From Halonotius roseus (GTDB lineage: Archaea > Halobacteriota > Halobacteria > Halobacteriales > Haloferacaceae): a DNA stretch of 64,000 nt. Within the stretch, counting starts at the first letter, position 1; the number at the start of each line of letters is the position of its first letter. The notes below the pieces were generated by a model, which searched no databases, had not been told where the DNA came from, and saw only the letters and a list, made by a program, of their open reading frames with translations. The stretch spans positions 124,001 to 188,000 of the forward strand of contig NZ_SESI01000002.1 in NCBI RefSeq assembly GCF_006861655.1, written 5' to 3'. Positions 8,170 through 16,456 of the stretch are shown here, piece by piece. A program made the translations under genes and the position numbers.

Positions 8170-10101
8170 TCAGTTCGCTGCCCCATCCGGTGACAGCGGC
8201 CGGTCGATCCGACCGGTGACATCCTCCTGAAAGCCGACCAGCAGCTGCTCACCGCCGGCCTCGACCGGCGCGACAGTGACGTGGTTCCAAAACAGGGTGC
8301 CGTCCTTCCGGCGGTTCCGTATCGTGACCGACACCGTTTCGGCGGCATCGATCCCCTCGCGGAGTCGCCTGATGTGATCGGGGTCGGTCTCGTCGGTCTG
8401 GAGGAACCGGCAGTTCCGACCGAGCACCTCGCGTTCCTCGTAGCCGGTCAGCTCACAGAAGGCGGTGTTGGCGTAGACGATCGGGTTGTCCTCGGCGGTG
8501 TGGTCGGCGAGGATGATCCCGATCGGCGCGGCATCCATCGCCTGTGTCTTCCGGCTGAGCTCGGCCTCACGGGCGACGCGCTCTGTCACATCGCGGCCGA
8601 CAAACAGGTGGTGGTCGGCGACGATCTCCGGCGTAGCACTGTACTCGATCACGCGTTCGGTGCCCGCCTCGTCGACGGCGGTAACGGTCGCCCGCTCGCT
8701 GGGATCGGCGTCGGCCCAGATCTCCGCGACGGTAATCGACTCGGAAAACAGCTCGGTGATGCCCCGACCACGGAGATCGGTGGGGTCGACGCCGAAGAGC
8801 TCCCCGGCGGCGGGGTTGGCTTCGACGATCCGGCCGGCATCCGTGACGACAATGATCGCATCGCGGGCCCCTTCGACGGCGGCGCGGTAGGTGTCGTGAG
8901 CGCGGGTGAGCTCCGGGAGCTCGGGGCTAATACCCACCGCCGGCTTCCGTGGCACCGAGACGGTCATCACCGTCCCCGAGTCGGTCGCCACCGCATCGAT
9001 CATCCCCTCATGGCTGCTGACGATCCAGTGAGCCAGCCAGAGGCCGAGCCCGCTGCCGTGGGTGAACGGTGTCTCGGTGCCGGTGTCCAACACGTCGATC
9101 TCTTGCTCGCTGAGACCGGGGCCGTCGTCGACGATCTCGATCTCGACGGCGTCGGGAACCGTCTCAACGGTGACGGCGATCGTCGGCGCGCTGCCGGCGT
9201 GTTTGGCGGCGTTGTCGAGCAGCTCCCGCAGCGCGCGCTCGAAGCTCGGGAGGACTGCCGTCGTGACCGAGCCGTCAGCGACAACCGAGATCGACGCATC
9301 GGAGTAGTCGGCGGCGACATCGTCGACGAGTCGCTCAACGAGCGCAACGATGTCGGTGGCGGTGCGGTCGGCATCGGTGGTAACGATCCGTTCGAGCTCC
9401 CGGGCTTTCTCCGAAAGGCCCAGCAGATCATCGATATGTTCGAAAACGGTCTCGGCGTGGTCGGTGTCGGTGCGGTCAGCATCCAGCTCGGCGGCCATGA
9501 GCTGCGTGAACCCACGGATGACCGACATCTCGTTGCGGAGGTTGTGCCGCAGCACGCGGTTGAGCACCGTCGCCAGCGTCGTCTGGTTGGTGAGTGCGGT
9601 GGCGACGGTCTCCCGTTCGAGCTCGCGTTCCAACAGACAGGCCAGCAGATCAGCAAACTGGCGGTCGGCGTCGGTGAACGGCTCACGACCCGTGGCGGCG
9701 ACAAAACAGACGGTACCGCAGGGGTCGCCGTCCAGAACGATCGGCGTGCCGAGATAACAGTCGAGTTCGCGGGTCTGGTGGGCCGGGTCGTCGGCCCACT
9801 CGCTGGCCGAGATATCGGGAACAGCGAGCTGTTCGGCCGCCTCGATCGTCCGCCGACAGTAGGTCTCCCGAAGATCAAGTTCGAGCTCCGGTGGGGTGTG
9901 GCCGTCGGCGTCGTCGGTGCTGACCATCGCCTGCCAGTCGTTGGTCGCGGTGTCGATCCGGGTGAGATGACCGTTGTCGACACCGAGATACGACACACCG
10001 AGCTGGAGGGCATCGCGGGCTTTCTGATCGAACGGGCAGTCCCGGCGAAGAATCTCGGTGAGCTGTTGCTGTGCGGCCAGCATGTCGTCGGGCGCGGTCA
10101 T
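8170..10101 (-). CDS. GAF-kinase-PAS-LOV histidine kinase with sensors at the C-terminus
   Basis: A 643-residue soluble kinase with unusual order: GAF (about 20-160), histidine acceptor region LNRVLRHNLRNEM (His about 186), HATPase (about 270-385; DDGPGLS, GSGLGLWL), then PAS (about 400-510) and a C-terminal LOV domain (about 520-630). The LOV domain has GRNCRFLQTDETD with the photoactive Cys near residue 564, then RNRRKDGTLFWN and GFQEDVT. In its neighbour both PAS domains precede the kinase. The gene starts with an ATGA overlap with a small upstream frame. No response regulator lies nearby, so the phosphate target must be elsewhere. Confidence 0.88.
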   Translation of the reverse strand: MTAPDDMLAAQQQLTEILRRDCPFDQKARDALQLGVSYLGVDNGHLTRIDTATNDWQAMVSTDDADGHTPPELELDLRETYCRRTIEAAEQLAVPDISASEWADDPAHQTRELDCYLGTPIVLDGDPCGTVCFVAATGREPFTDADRQFADLLACLLERELERETVATALTNQTTLATVLNRVLRHNLRNEMSVIRGFTQLMAAELDADRTDTDHAETVFEHIDDLLGLSEKARELERIVTTDADRTATDIVALVERLVDDVAADYSDASISVVADGSVTTAVLPSFERALRELLDNAAKHAGSAPTIAVTVETVPDAVEIEIVDDGPGLSEQEIDVLDTGTETPFTHGSGLGLWLAHWIVSSHEGMIDAVATDSGTVMTVSVPRKPAVGISPELPELTRAHDTYRAAVEGARDAIIVVTDAGRIVEANPAAGELFGVDPTDLRGRGITELFSESITVAEIWADADPSERATVTAVDEAGTERVIEYSATPEIVADHHLFVGRDVTERVAREAELSRKTQAMDAAPIGIILADHTAEDNPIVYANTAFCELTGYEEREVLGRNCRFLQTDETDPDHIRRLREGIDAAETVSVTIRNRRKDGTLFWNHVTVAPVEAGGEQLLVGFQEDVTGRIDRPLSPDGAAN

Positions 10102-10271
10102 ACAACCCCTCCAAACCGCCGCGTCGCGTCAGCTTCCCTGTCGATGCTGTCGACCTGTGTTAGGTGTCGATCGACCTGTGTGGGGCGTCGATTGACCTGT
10201 GTGGGGCGTCGGTCGACCCGTATGAGGCGTCGATTGACCTGTATACGATACCGTCGGGGACGCAAATTCAT
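10098..10271 (-). CDS. Possible leader peptide with heptad repeats, coupled to the LOV kinase
   Basis: A 57-residue frame starting MNLRPRRYRIQVNRR. It is made of basic 7-residue repeats (RRLIRVD, RRPTQVN, RRPTQVD, RHLTQVD) encoded by the 21-bp array. Its TGA stop overlaps the kinase ATG as ATGA. A TATA box at 10302-10311 would put transcription start within about 10 nt of this ATG, so it would be the first cistron. The strongly basic composition is unlike the acidic proteome, so it may be only a repeat-derived frame or a regulatory leader peptide. Confidence 0.35.
   Translation of the reverse strand: MNLRPRRYRIQVNRRLIRVDRRPTQVNRRPTQVDRHLTQVDSIDREADATRRFGGVV
10152..10249. repeat. 21-bp tandem array upstream of the second LOV kinase
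   Basis: On the plus strand the motif GACCTGTGT or a close variant recurs at 10152, 10173, 10194, 10215 (GACCCGTAT) and 10236 (GACCTGTAT), exactly every 21 bp, followed in most units by GGGGCGTCGATT. Four units are complete and the fifth partial. The period equals two turns of B-DNA and seven codons. Confidence 0.85.
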
Positions 10272-10301
10272 GCTAGCACTCCACAATTACTAGTCAACAA
10301 A

Positions 10302-10311
10302 CAAAAATATA
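10302..10311 (-). promoter_or_regulatory. TATA box upstream of the 21-bp array
   Basis: The minus strand reads TATATTTTTG. It lies in the most A+T-rich part of the gap between the site-2 protease stop and the kinase, about 35 bp before the ATG at 10271 and about 205 bp before the kinase ATG. The transcript would therefore include the whole 21-bp array. Confidence 0.55.
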
Positions 10312-10440
10312 CACCTAGCGGCAGTAGACAGTTGCTTCTGCTATCTTGCCCACAGCGGGCAGCCACTCTTGACCACGTGGGCAGCCCTCACGGTCTGGAT
10401 CGCCACCCCGTTGATCGGCTGATACGGGTCACCACCCTGT

Positions 10441-11574
10441 TCAGCCGACCTGGATCGGCACAAGCATGAAGCAGAGCGCGCCAGCAGCGAAGGTCAACAG
10501 GCCGACAGCGATCCGCGGCCAGCCGAGCGAGGTCTCATCGGCCGGATCGGCCGCCCCCTTGTAGGCGATCACCAGCGCGAACAGCCCCCAAAACCCCCAG
10601 AGAAGCACCGAGTCGTTGAAATCGAGATCACGGACGTAGTAGAGGTAGCCGGCGATCGTCAACAGCACAGCCGGCACCAGCGCGGCGATCGTCTCCTGTC
10701 GCTGTCCGATCATCGCCCGCACCATGTGGCCGCCATCGAGTTGGCCGACCGGGAGCAGATTCAGGAACGTGAAAAACATCCCAACCCAGCCGCCGAAGAT
10801 GACCGGATGGGGGTTCACCGAGAGATCGCTGTAGGCGACCTGCTCGCCGAGCACCCACGCGATGAGATCCATCAGCGGCGGGTTGTTGAAGCGGATCGTC
10901 TCCCCTGATCCCGCCGCATCGACGAGCCGGTCGGGGATCTGGATCGGATCCAACGAGAGGCCGATGGCGGTGACGACGATGGTGGCAACGAGGCCGGCGA
11001 TCGGGCCGGCGACCCCGATATCGAACAACACCTTCCGGCTCGGCATCCGGCTTCGCATCTTGATGACCGCGCCGAGCGTGCCAAATGGGGGAACAAAGGG
11101 GATGACGTAGGGCAGCGACACCGTCACGTCGTGGTATCGTCCCATCGCGTAGTGGCCCAGTTCGTGGGTCATGAGCACGCCGAGGACGGCCGCGGTAAAC
11201 GGCCAGGCTTCCAGCATCGAAAGCGGGTTGGCGGCGATCTCCGAGAGCGGAACGAAGTACCACCACGAGGCTCCGGCAAACAGCGTCGAGACGATGGTCG
11301 CGGCGAACAGCGCGATATTCCGCCACGGAACCCCCTCGTTGCCGACCGTCTCCGCTGGGATCGCAACGAGGGCGGTACCGCCCTCGCCCCGCCGGGCCAG
11401 CTTGAGCTCGTAGCCAGCGTCCTGAAACGCCGGCCACAGCTCCTTATGAAGTCGTTTTTCGGGGATCAGCGGCTCGCCGTAGTAGACGATCCGGTCGCCG
11501 TCGATCCGCACGTCCTCAAGCTGGTACCATGTCTCAAGCTCGTCGGGACGGGGAACCGAGTTCGACTCAGCCAT
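10441..11574 (-). CDS. Site-2 protease family (M50) intramembrane metalloprotease
   Basis: A 377-residue multi-pass membrane protein. A soluble N-terminal region of about 85 residues precedes helix pairs holding the zinc motif HELGH (residues about 136-140) and the distal ligand motif PVGQLDGGH (about 275-283), both diagnostic of M50/S2P proteases. These cut membrane-anchored substrates such as anti-sigma-like or transcription regulators inside the bilayer. I start at MAESNSVPR; an upstream extension would reach into the MoaE gene. The gap to the upstream MoaE gene is 77 bp. Confidence 0.92.
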   Translation of the reverse strand: MAESNSVPRPDELETWYQLEDVRIDGDRIVYYGEPLIPEKRLHKELWPAFQDAGYELKLARRGEGGTALVAIPAETVGNEGVPWRNIALFAATIVSTLFAGASWWYFVPLSEIAANPLSMLEAWPFTAAVLGVLMTHELGHYAMGRYHDVTVSLPYVIPFVPPFGTLGAVIKMRSRMPSRKVLFDIGVAGPIAGLVATIVVTAIGLSLDPIQIPDRLVDAAGSGETIRFNNPPLMDLIAWVLGEQVAYSDLSVNPHPVIFGGWVGMFFTFLNLLPVGQLDGGHMVRAMIGQRQETIAALVPAVLLTIAGYLYYVRDLDFNDSVLLWGFWGLFALVIAYKGAADPADETSLGWPRIAVGLLTFAAGALCFMLVPIQVG

Positions 11575-11651
11575 CGTCACCCATTGGCGGCCGTACGTGA
11601 CTGAACCGCATAAACGCTTGTCGTCGCTGTTCCTGCCGCACCACCGGTTCC

Positions 11652-12506
11652 TCAACACCCCCGTTCGTGGAGCCAGAACTCCTCGCTTTCGGTGGTTTCC
11701 TTTTTGAAGATCGGCACCTCCTCTTTCAGGCGGTTGATGCCGTCTTCGACCGTGCGAAACGCCTCCTCGCGGTGACCCGCTAACACGACGACGAAGACGA
11801 TGTCCTCGCCCGGCCCCATGACGCCGACGCGGTGGTGCATCAGCACCTCGAAGACGCCCTCGCGGTCGGTGAGCTCGTCGCTGATGGCGGCCATTCGCTC
11901 GGCGGCGACGCCCTCATACTTCTCGAAGGCAAGCTGTTCGGTGCGGTCGTCGTCAGGGCTGTCCTTGATTCGGACTTGGCCGGTGAACGTCGCAATCGCA
12001 CCGGCCCGCTCGACCAGCGGCGAGGCCTCCGCCCGATCGATCAGCGTCTGGAGGGAGATATGTGGCTCGAAGTCGTCGATCCGGGCGGCGAGGTCGGCGA
12101 TATCGATACCGTCAGCGGTTGGCGCGTCAGCAACGACGTTCGCTGGCTCAGGGTCGGTGTCGCCAACGACGACCGTCGGCAGTCGGTGGTGGCTCGTGCC
12201 GGCAACGATGGCGTACGCGTAGTCAGGGGCGAGCGAATCAAGGAGGTCGACAAGCGAGCGATCGTCGCCGCGGCCGACCCACCGCCCATCGCTTGTGAGG
12301 CTGAACCGGCCGTCAGCGTCGGCGGTGGTTGGTTCGGCGTCGACGCTGGCGGTCGTCGGTTCGGTGTCGACACCGGCGGTCGCGTCGTCGACAGCCTCGC
12401 CGTAGTCGATGGCGGCAACTCGGCCGTCGCGGCTCTCGGTAATGTGAGCGACGAGTTCGTCGGCAACCGCGCCGGCCACGTCGCCGACGACACAGAGCGT
12501 CTGCAT
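11652..12506 (-). CDS. moaE: Molybdopterin synthase catalytic subunit MoaE with an N-terminal MobB-like segment
   Basis: A 284-residue fusion. The C-terminal 135 residues are MoaE: GAIATFTGQVR, YEGVAAERMAAI, VLMHHRVGVMGPGEDIVFVVVLAGHREEAF, and the ending PIFKKETTESEEFWLHE with the catalytic lysines. MoaE transfers sulfur from MoaD to precursor Z to make molybdopterin. The first half starts MQTLCVVGDVAGAVADELV, like a MobB GTPase strand and loop, but it lacks the GKT/S of a working P-loop. A low-complexity Glu/Pro/Thr linker follows (TEPTTASVDAEPTTADAD). mobA is found about 23 kb away. Confidence 0.88.
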   Translation of the reverse strand: MQTLCVVGDVAGAVADELVAHITESRDGRVAAIDYGEAVDDATAGVDTEPTTASVDAEPTTADADGRFSLTSDGRWVGRGDDRSLVDLLDSLAPDYAYAIVAGTSHHRLPTVVVGDTDPEPANVVADAPTADGIDIADLAARIDDFEPHISLQTLIDRAEASPLVERAGAIATFTGQVRIKDSPDDDRTEQLAFEKYEGVAAERMAAISDELTDREGVFEVLMHHRVGVMGPGEDIVFVVVLAGHREEAFRTVEDGINRLKEEVPIFKKETTESEEFWLHERGC

Positions 12507-12539
12507 ACCCCATCAGGGGAGCTAGACGCCCTTGAGTGT

Positions 12540-12962
12540 TCAGCTCTGGGTGCTGAAGAGCTCTGTCACACCCAGCTCCGATCCGGCTGTCGCCGGTTTG
12601 TTGGTCGTCTCTGTCGCTGGTTGGTTGGTCGCCTCTGTCGCCGTGGAGTTGTCGGCAAACGGGCCGGCGGGTCGATAGAGGGTACATGACTCCTTTCGAA
12701 CCCCTTCGTCGGTGATCGTCGGAAGCTGTTCGGTCGACACGTCAACAAACCCATGGTTCTCCAGTACCGTCAGCACCTCCTCGATCGCCGCCTCGCTGGC
12801 ATCGACCCGCGCTTCGATATCCGACCGGCGCACGTAGCCGTCGATATTCCAGAGCTCGGTCTGTGCCGACAACAGCGGCTCCTCAACGGTTGTCCGATCG
12901 GTTCCGGCGATGAGTTCGAGGATCGTCCGCCAGATCTCATCCCTGGTATGTTCATTGGGCAT
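12540..12962 (-). CDS. Winged helix-turn-helix protein with a repeated Thr/Pro-rich tail
   Basis: A 140-residue protein starting MPNEHTRDEIW. Residues about 5-95 look like a winged helix (YVRRSDIEARVDASEAAIEEVLTVLENHGFVDV, then a wing ending in VRKESCTLYRP). The C-terminal 45 residues contain the imperfect repeat ATNQPAT/TTNKPAT and look disordered. I preferred this start over an ATG three codons upstream because of a nearby purine-rich GGAGAG. An A+T-rich stretch with AAATATA lies near 13000. It precedes the MoaE gene on the same strand by 33 bp and could regulate it. Confidence 0.7.
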   Translation of the reverse strand: MPNEHTRDEIWRTILELIAGTDRTTVEEPLLSAQTELWNIDGYVRRSDIEARVDASEAAIEEVLTVLENHGFVDVSTEQLPTITDEGVRKESCTLYRPAGPFADNSTATEATNQPATETTNKPATAGSELGVTELFSTQS

Positions 12963-13214
12963 GAAAGACAAACAGACACTCTCCTACAAAAATCTGTTGT
13001 ATATTTGTATTATTCAACTAAAACAAGTGAGCATGTTTCGATACTCTATCAAAATAAGACAATTGTCTGTCTCTATCCGTCCGTGGTTTAGACTGAGGGG
13101 TACGGCGGCGACGTGCGGTCGTGCGGCCCCACGAAGTGGCGTCCAAAGCCCTGCTGTTTCAGCCCCAGAAACACCGCCCCCTACCTTTTGCGGGGACACG
13201 ACGACAGTTCGGTC

Positions 13215-13709
13215 ATGGATTCGATCACCCACACAACCCGACGCCGACTGCTGGCTGCCGGCGGCGCGACGGCCGTCGCCGGGTTGGCCGGCTGTACCGA
13301 TATCATCAACACCATCGCCGGGGCGATCCTCAAGGATGTCAACGTGCTCAACGGCACCGATCAGGAGCGAAGCGGTACCGTCACCGTCGTTGATCCGAAC
13401 GGCGACACACAGCTTGAGGAGTCGTTCACGGTGGCACCGAGCGACAGCGACGAGGAAGACACGGATGAGCCGAGCTCGACACCAGCCTACGCCGACGTGT
13501 TCACCGACGCCGGGGAGTACACCGTCACGGTCGAACTCGACAGCGCGATCAACGAGACGAGCAGCCGGGAGGCGACGGTGACCGTCGACACCCCCGAGGA
13601 ACAACACATCATCGTCGGCCTCGGGGCCGACGGCGCGCCGAGCCCGATCGAGATCCTCGTGATCAATGAGTTCAGTGATCTCGCCGATCGGTTCGGCGAC
13701 GATGCATAG
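13215..13709 (+). CDS. Tat-exported lipoprotein, hypothetical
   Basis: A 164-residue protein starting MDSITHTTRRRLLAAGGATA. It has a twin-arginine motif, a hydrophobic stretch and the lipobox LAGC (Cys about 28), so it should be exported folded by Tat and anchored by a lipid. The mature part is a beta-rich domain with paired strands (SGTVTVVDPNGD, YTVTVELDSA, REATVTVDTP), like a small Ig or CARDB-like fold, with an acidic loop (DSDEEDTDEPSS). It has no enzyme motif. It lies alone upstream of pyrH on the same strand. The function is unknown; perhaps a surface binding protein. Confidence 0.85.
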   Translation: MDSITHTTRRRLLAAGGATAVAGLAGCTDIINTIAGAILKDVNVLNGTDQERSGTVTVVDPNGDTQLEESFTVAPSDSDEEDTDEPSSTPAYADVFTDAGEYTVTVELDSAINETSSREATVTVDTPEEQHIIVGLGADGAPSPIEILVINEFSDLADRFGDDA

Positions 13710-13787
13710 CGTCTGGCAGCCGCCGTGCGTCGGTCGCGGCTTCCCGTGTGAGAACGCTTAAGGCCGACTCGGGGGTACCGGATGGCA

Positions 13788-14507
13788 ATGAAGGTCATCC
13801 TTTCGCTCGGCGGCAGCGTCCTCGCACCGGATCTCGACCCCGATCAGGTGGCGGCCCACGCCGCGGCGATCGAATCGATCGTCGATGCCGGCTTCGAGGT
13901 CGGGATCGTTGTCGGCGGCGGCGAGGTCGCCCGCGACTACATCGCCACCGCCCGCGAGCTCGGCGGCAACGAGGTCGAACTCGACGAGCTCGGGATCGCT
14001 GCCACACGGCTCAACGCCCGGCTGTTGATCGCCGCGCTCGATATCAAAACAAACCCGACGCCGGCGGAGGATTACGCCGACGCCGGCGAGGCACTCAACC
14101 GCGGCGACGTGGCGATCATGGGTGGGGTGATGGCCGGCCAGACCACCGACGCCGTCGCCGCCGCCCTCGCCGAGTACGTCGACGCCGACCTGTTAGCGTA
14201 TGCGACCAGCACCGATGGCGTTTACGACGCCGACCCCAACGAGGATCCCGAGGCGATCCGATACACGACGATGTCGCCGGCGGAACTCGTCGAGTTGGTC
14301 GTCCCGATGAGCCGCGATGCGGGATCGTCAGCACCGGTCGATCTGCTGGCCGCAAAGCTGATCGAACGCGCCGGGATGCGGGCGATCGTCTTCGATGGCA
14401 CCGATCCGAGCAATATCACCGACGCGATCCTCAACGGGAGCCACACCGGCACCGACATCATCCCCAAGGGAAGCGACGAGCCCGAGGAGTGGATCACGAC
14501 AGAATGA
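13788..14507 (+). CDS. pyrH: UMP kinase
   Basis: A 239-residue amino-acid-kinase fold protein: MKVILSLGGSVLAP (nucleotide-binding start), IVVGGGEVARDYI, GIAATRLNARLLIAAL, VMAGQTTDAVAAALAEY and ATSTDGVYDADPNEDP. It phosphorylates UMP to UDP in pyrimidine synthesis. I used the second ATG because archaeal homologs begin MKV..S.GGS; the first, at 13782, is possible. A TTAA-containing box near 13756-13762 fits either as a short-leader promoter. Its stop overlaps the ATG of lysS (ATGA), so the two form an operon. Confidence 0.95.
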   Translation: MKVILSLGGSVLAPDLDPDQVAAHAAAIESIVDAGFEVGIVVGGGEVARDYIATARELGGNEVELDELGIAATRLNARLLIAALDIKTNPTPAEDYADAGEALNRGDVAIMGGVMAGQTTDAVAAALAEYVDADLLAYATSTDGVYDADPNEDPEAIRYTTMSPAELVELVVPMSRDAGSSAPVDLLAAKLIERAGMRAIVFDGTDPSNITDAILNGSHTGTDIIPKGSDEPEEWITTE

Positions 14508-16180
14508 GCGCGGACGAGCCGGGCAATGGGAACGCCGACGACCCGACGCCTGCGAGCGCCCACGACACTGCCACCGACGATCACCACGATTTCTGGGCTG
14601 AGGGTGTCGCCGACGAGATTGAACAGCGAAACCCCGATGACCCGATCGTTATCAAGGGCGGCGTCTCACCCTCTGGCGTCGCCCACCTCGGCAACGTCAA
14701 CGAGATCATGCGCGGGTATTTCGTCGCCGAAGCCCTCCGCGATCGCGGCCACGAAGTCCGGCAGGTCTTCACCAGCGACGACCGCGACCCGCTCCGCAAA
14801 CTCCCACGCAAACTGGCCGATCCCGACGGACAGATCGTCGGGCTCGGCGAGGTCGACGCCGGCGCGCTCGGGCGCAACCTCGGCAAGCCCTATACTGACA
14901 TCCCTGATCCCTTCGGCGAACGCGACTCCTACGCCGCCCACTTCGCCGCGCTGCTGGAAGCCGACGCCGAGCGACTCGGGGTCGACATCGAGATGTACTC
15001 AAACACCGCGCTGTACGCGGACGGCACCTTCGATCCGGTCGTCGAGCGCGTCCTCGATCGCGTCGACACCGCCCGCGAGGTGCTCAGCGAGTACCAAGCG
15101 AAAGCCGACGACGACTACGTCCCGTTCAACCCGATCTGCGAGGAGTGCGGCAAGCTGACTGAGACAGTGACCGACATCGATCTCGACGCCAAAACGGTCG
15201 ACTACGTCTGTACGGACATGGAGGTCGGCGACGAGACGATCGAGGGCTGCGGCCATGAGGGCACCGCCACCTTCCGGGAGGGCAAACTCCCCTGGCGGTT
15301 CGAGTGGCCCGGCCAGTGGCAAGTGCTCGATGTCGACTTCGAGCCCTTCGGCAAGGATCACGCCGAGGGCTCGTGGCCCTCGGGCGTCGACATCGCCGAA
15401 AACGTCCTCGGGATCGAGCCCCCGGTGCCGATGGTCTACGAGTGGTTCACGCTCAACGGTGAAGCCCTCTCCTCCTCGGCGGGCAACATCGTCACCGTCC
15501 CCGAACTGCTCGACCTGCTGGAACCCGAAATCATCCGGTATTTCTTCGCGCTGCACCCGAAGAAGGCCCGCGATCTTGATCTCTCGCGGCTCGACCAACT
15601 CGTCGACGACTTCGACCGCTTCGAGGAAGCCTACTACGAGGGTGTCGACGACGAGTCGCTGACGGCCTTCGCCGAGGCCGCCTACCCCTACGTCGTCGAC
15701 GACGTTGCCGACGAGCGACCGATCCGACTCCCTTACACCTTTGCGGCTGTCCTCGGCATGGTCGACGATCCCGCCCTCCGCGAGAAGCTGGCCCGCGACG
15801 AGGGCCACATCCCCGACGATGCCGACGAGGCGACCGTCGAGGCCGCCCTCGCACGCGTCGAGCAGGCCCGCACCTGGGCCGAGCGCATGGACAACGCCTA
15901 CAACTACCGCTTGCAGGCCGACCTCCCCGACACCGAGTTCGACGCCGCGACGACCGACGCCCTCGATTCGCTGGCCGATGTCGTCGCCGGCGGCCACGAC
16001 GGCGAGACGATCCAGTCCGAAATCTACGACACCGCCCGCGAGCACGACATCGAGCCGGGCGACCTCTTCGAAGCCGGCTACCGGCTGTTTTTCGACGAGA
16101 CGCAGGGGCCACGCCTCGGCGAGTTCCTCGGCGATCTCGAACAGGAGTTCGTCGTCGGGCGGCTCCGCCGCGAGCGATAG
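14504..16180 (+). CDS. lysS: Lysyl-tRNA synthetase, class I
   Basis: A 558-residue class I LysRS, the archaeal type unrelated to the bacterial class II enzyme. The HIGH-like motif is GGVSPSGVAHLGNVNE (about residue 55), and the KMSKS-like loop is GEALSSSAGN (about 325). Between them is a zinc-binding insertion with CEECGKL and CTDMEVGDETIEGCGHEG. It charges tRNA-Lys. An acidic, disordered N-terminal 30 residues is typical of halophiles. Translation is coupled to pyrH by a 4-nt overlap. It is followed by a structured intergenic repeat. Confidence 0.96.
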   Translation: MSADEPGNGNADDPTPASAHDTATDDHHDFWAEGVADEIEQRNPDDPIVIKGGVSPSGVAHLGNVNEIMRGYFVAEALRDRGHEVRQVFTSDDRDPLRKLPRKLADPDGQIVGLGEVDAGALGRNLGKPYTDIPDPFGERDSYAAHFAALLEADAERLGVDIEMYSNTALYADGTFDPVVERVLDRVDTAREVLSEYQAKADDDYVPFNPICEECGKLTETVTDIDLDAKTVDYVCTDMEVGDETIEGCGHEGTATFREGKLPWRFEWPGQWQVLDVDFEPFGKDHAEGSWPSGVDIAENVLGIEPPVPMVYEWFTLNGEALSSSAGNIVTVPELLDLLEPEIIRYFFALHPKKARDLDLSRLDQLVDDFDRFEEAYYEGVDDESLTAFAEAAYPYVVDDVADERPIRLPYTFAAVLGMVDDPALREKLARDEGHIPDDADEATVEAALARVEQARTWAERMDNAYNYRLQADLPDTEFDAATTDALDSLADVVAGGHDGETIQSEIYDTAREHDIEPGDLFEAGYRLFFDETQGPRLGEFLGDLEQEFVVGRLRRER

Positions 16181-16249
16181 TCCTCGCTTGGGAGGCCGGG
16201 GGGTGCTGTTCAGAGTAGCGCGATTGGGTCGTGCACAGCCCGAAAGCAG

Positions 16250-16391
16250 CAGTCGGTGGGACTGAAAGGGGCGAGTCGCTCCGGGAAGACAGCCGACGCA
16301 AGCACCGCAGCGAACGCAGTGAGCGAGGAGCGCAGCGAGGCCTTCGACCGGAGCGACTCGGGGCTTTCGAGGTGTTCCCAGTTCTTCCAGC
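16250..16391 (+). repeat. Structured intergenic element, copy A
   Basis: This is the plus-strand copy of a family with three members here. Outer helix GAAAG (16264-16268) pairs with CTTTC (16364-16368). A symmetric GGG (16269-16271) / GGG (16361-16363) internal loop follows. The inner helix CGAGTCGCTCCGG (16272-16284) pairs perfectly with CCGGAGCGACTCG (16348-16360). The apical 63 nt hold the conserved CGACGCAAGCAC and GCGCAGCGAG blocks. A small 5' hairpin CAGTC-GGTGG-GACTG (16250-16264) overlaps the outer helix. It lies between lysS and a zinc-ribbon gene. Confidence 0.85.
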
Positions 16392-16456
16392 TGTCCTGAA
16401 CACGACTATCTCGGCCGACCGGCCGTTTTAGTACGCCGCCACCCCAACAGCGACCG

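Noticed and set aside
10152-10249. CRISPR array.
   Set aside because: The units are contiguous with a 21-bp period and no unique spacers, and no cas genes lie in the window.
8281-10293. A 670-codon plus-strand frame antisense to the second LOV kinase.
   Set aside because: It is a mirror of the kinase gene caused by high G+C at third positions. Its translation shows no domain, whereas the minus strand encodes a complete kinase.
13748-14503. Extension of the lysS frame through the whole of pyrH (810 codons).
   Set aside because: The extended part is Arg/Pro-rich nonsense antiparallel in quality to pyrH, which is a clear gene in another frame. The family start and ATGA overlap set lysS at 14504.
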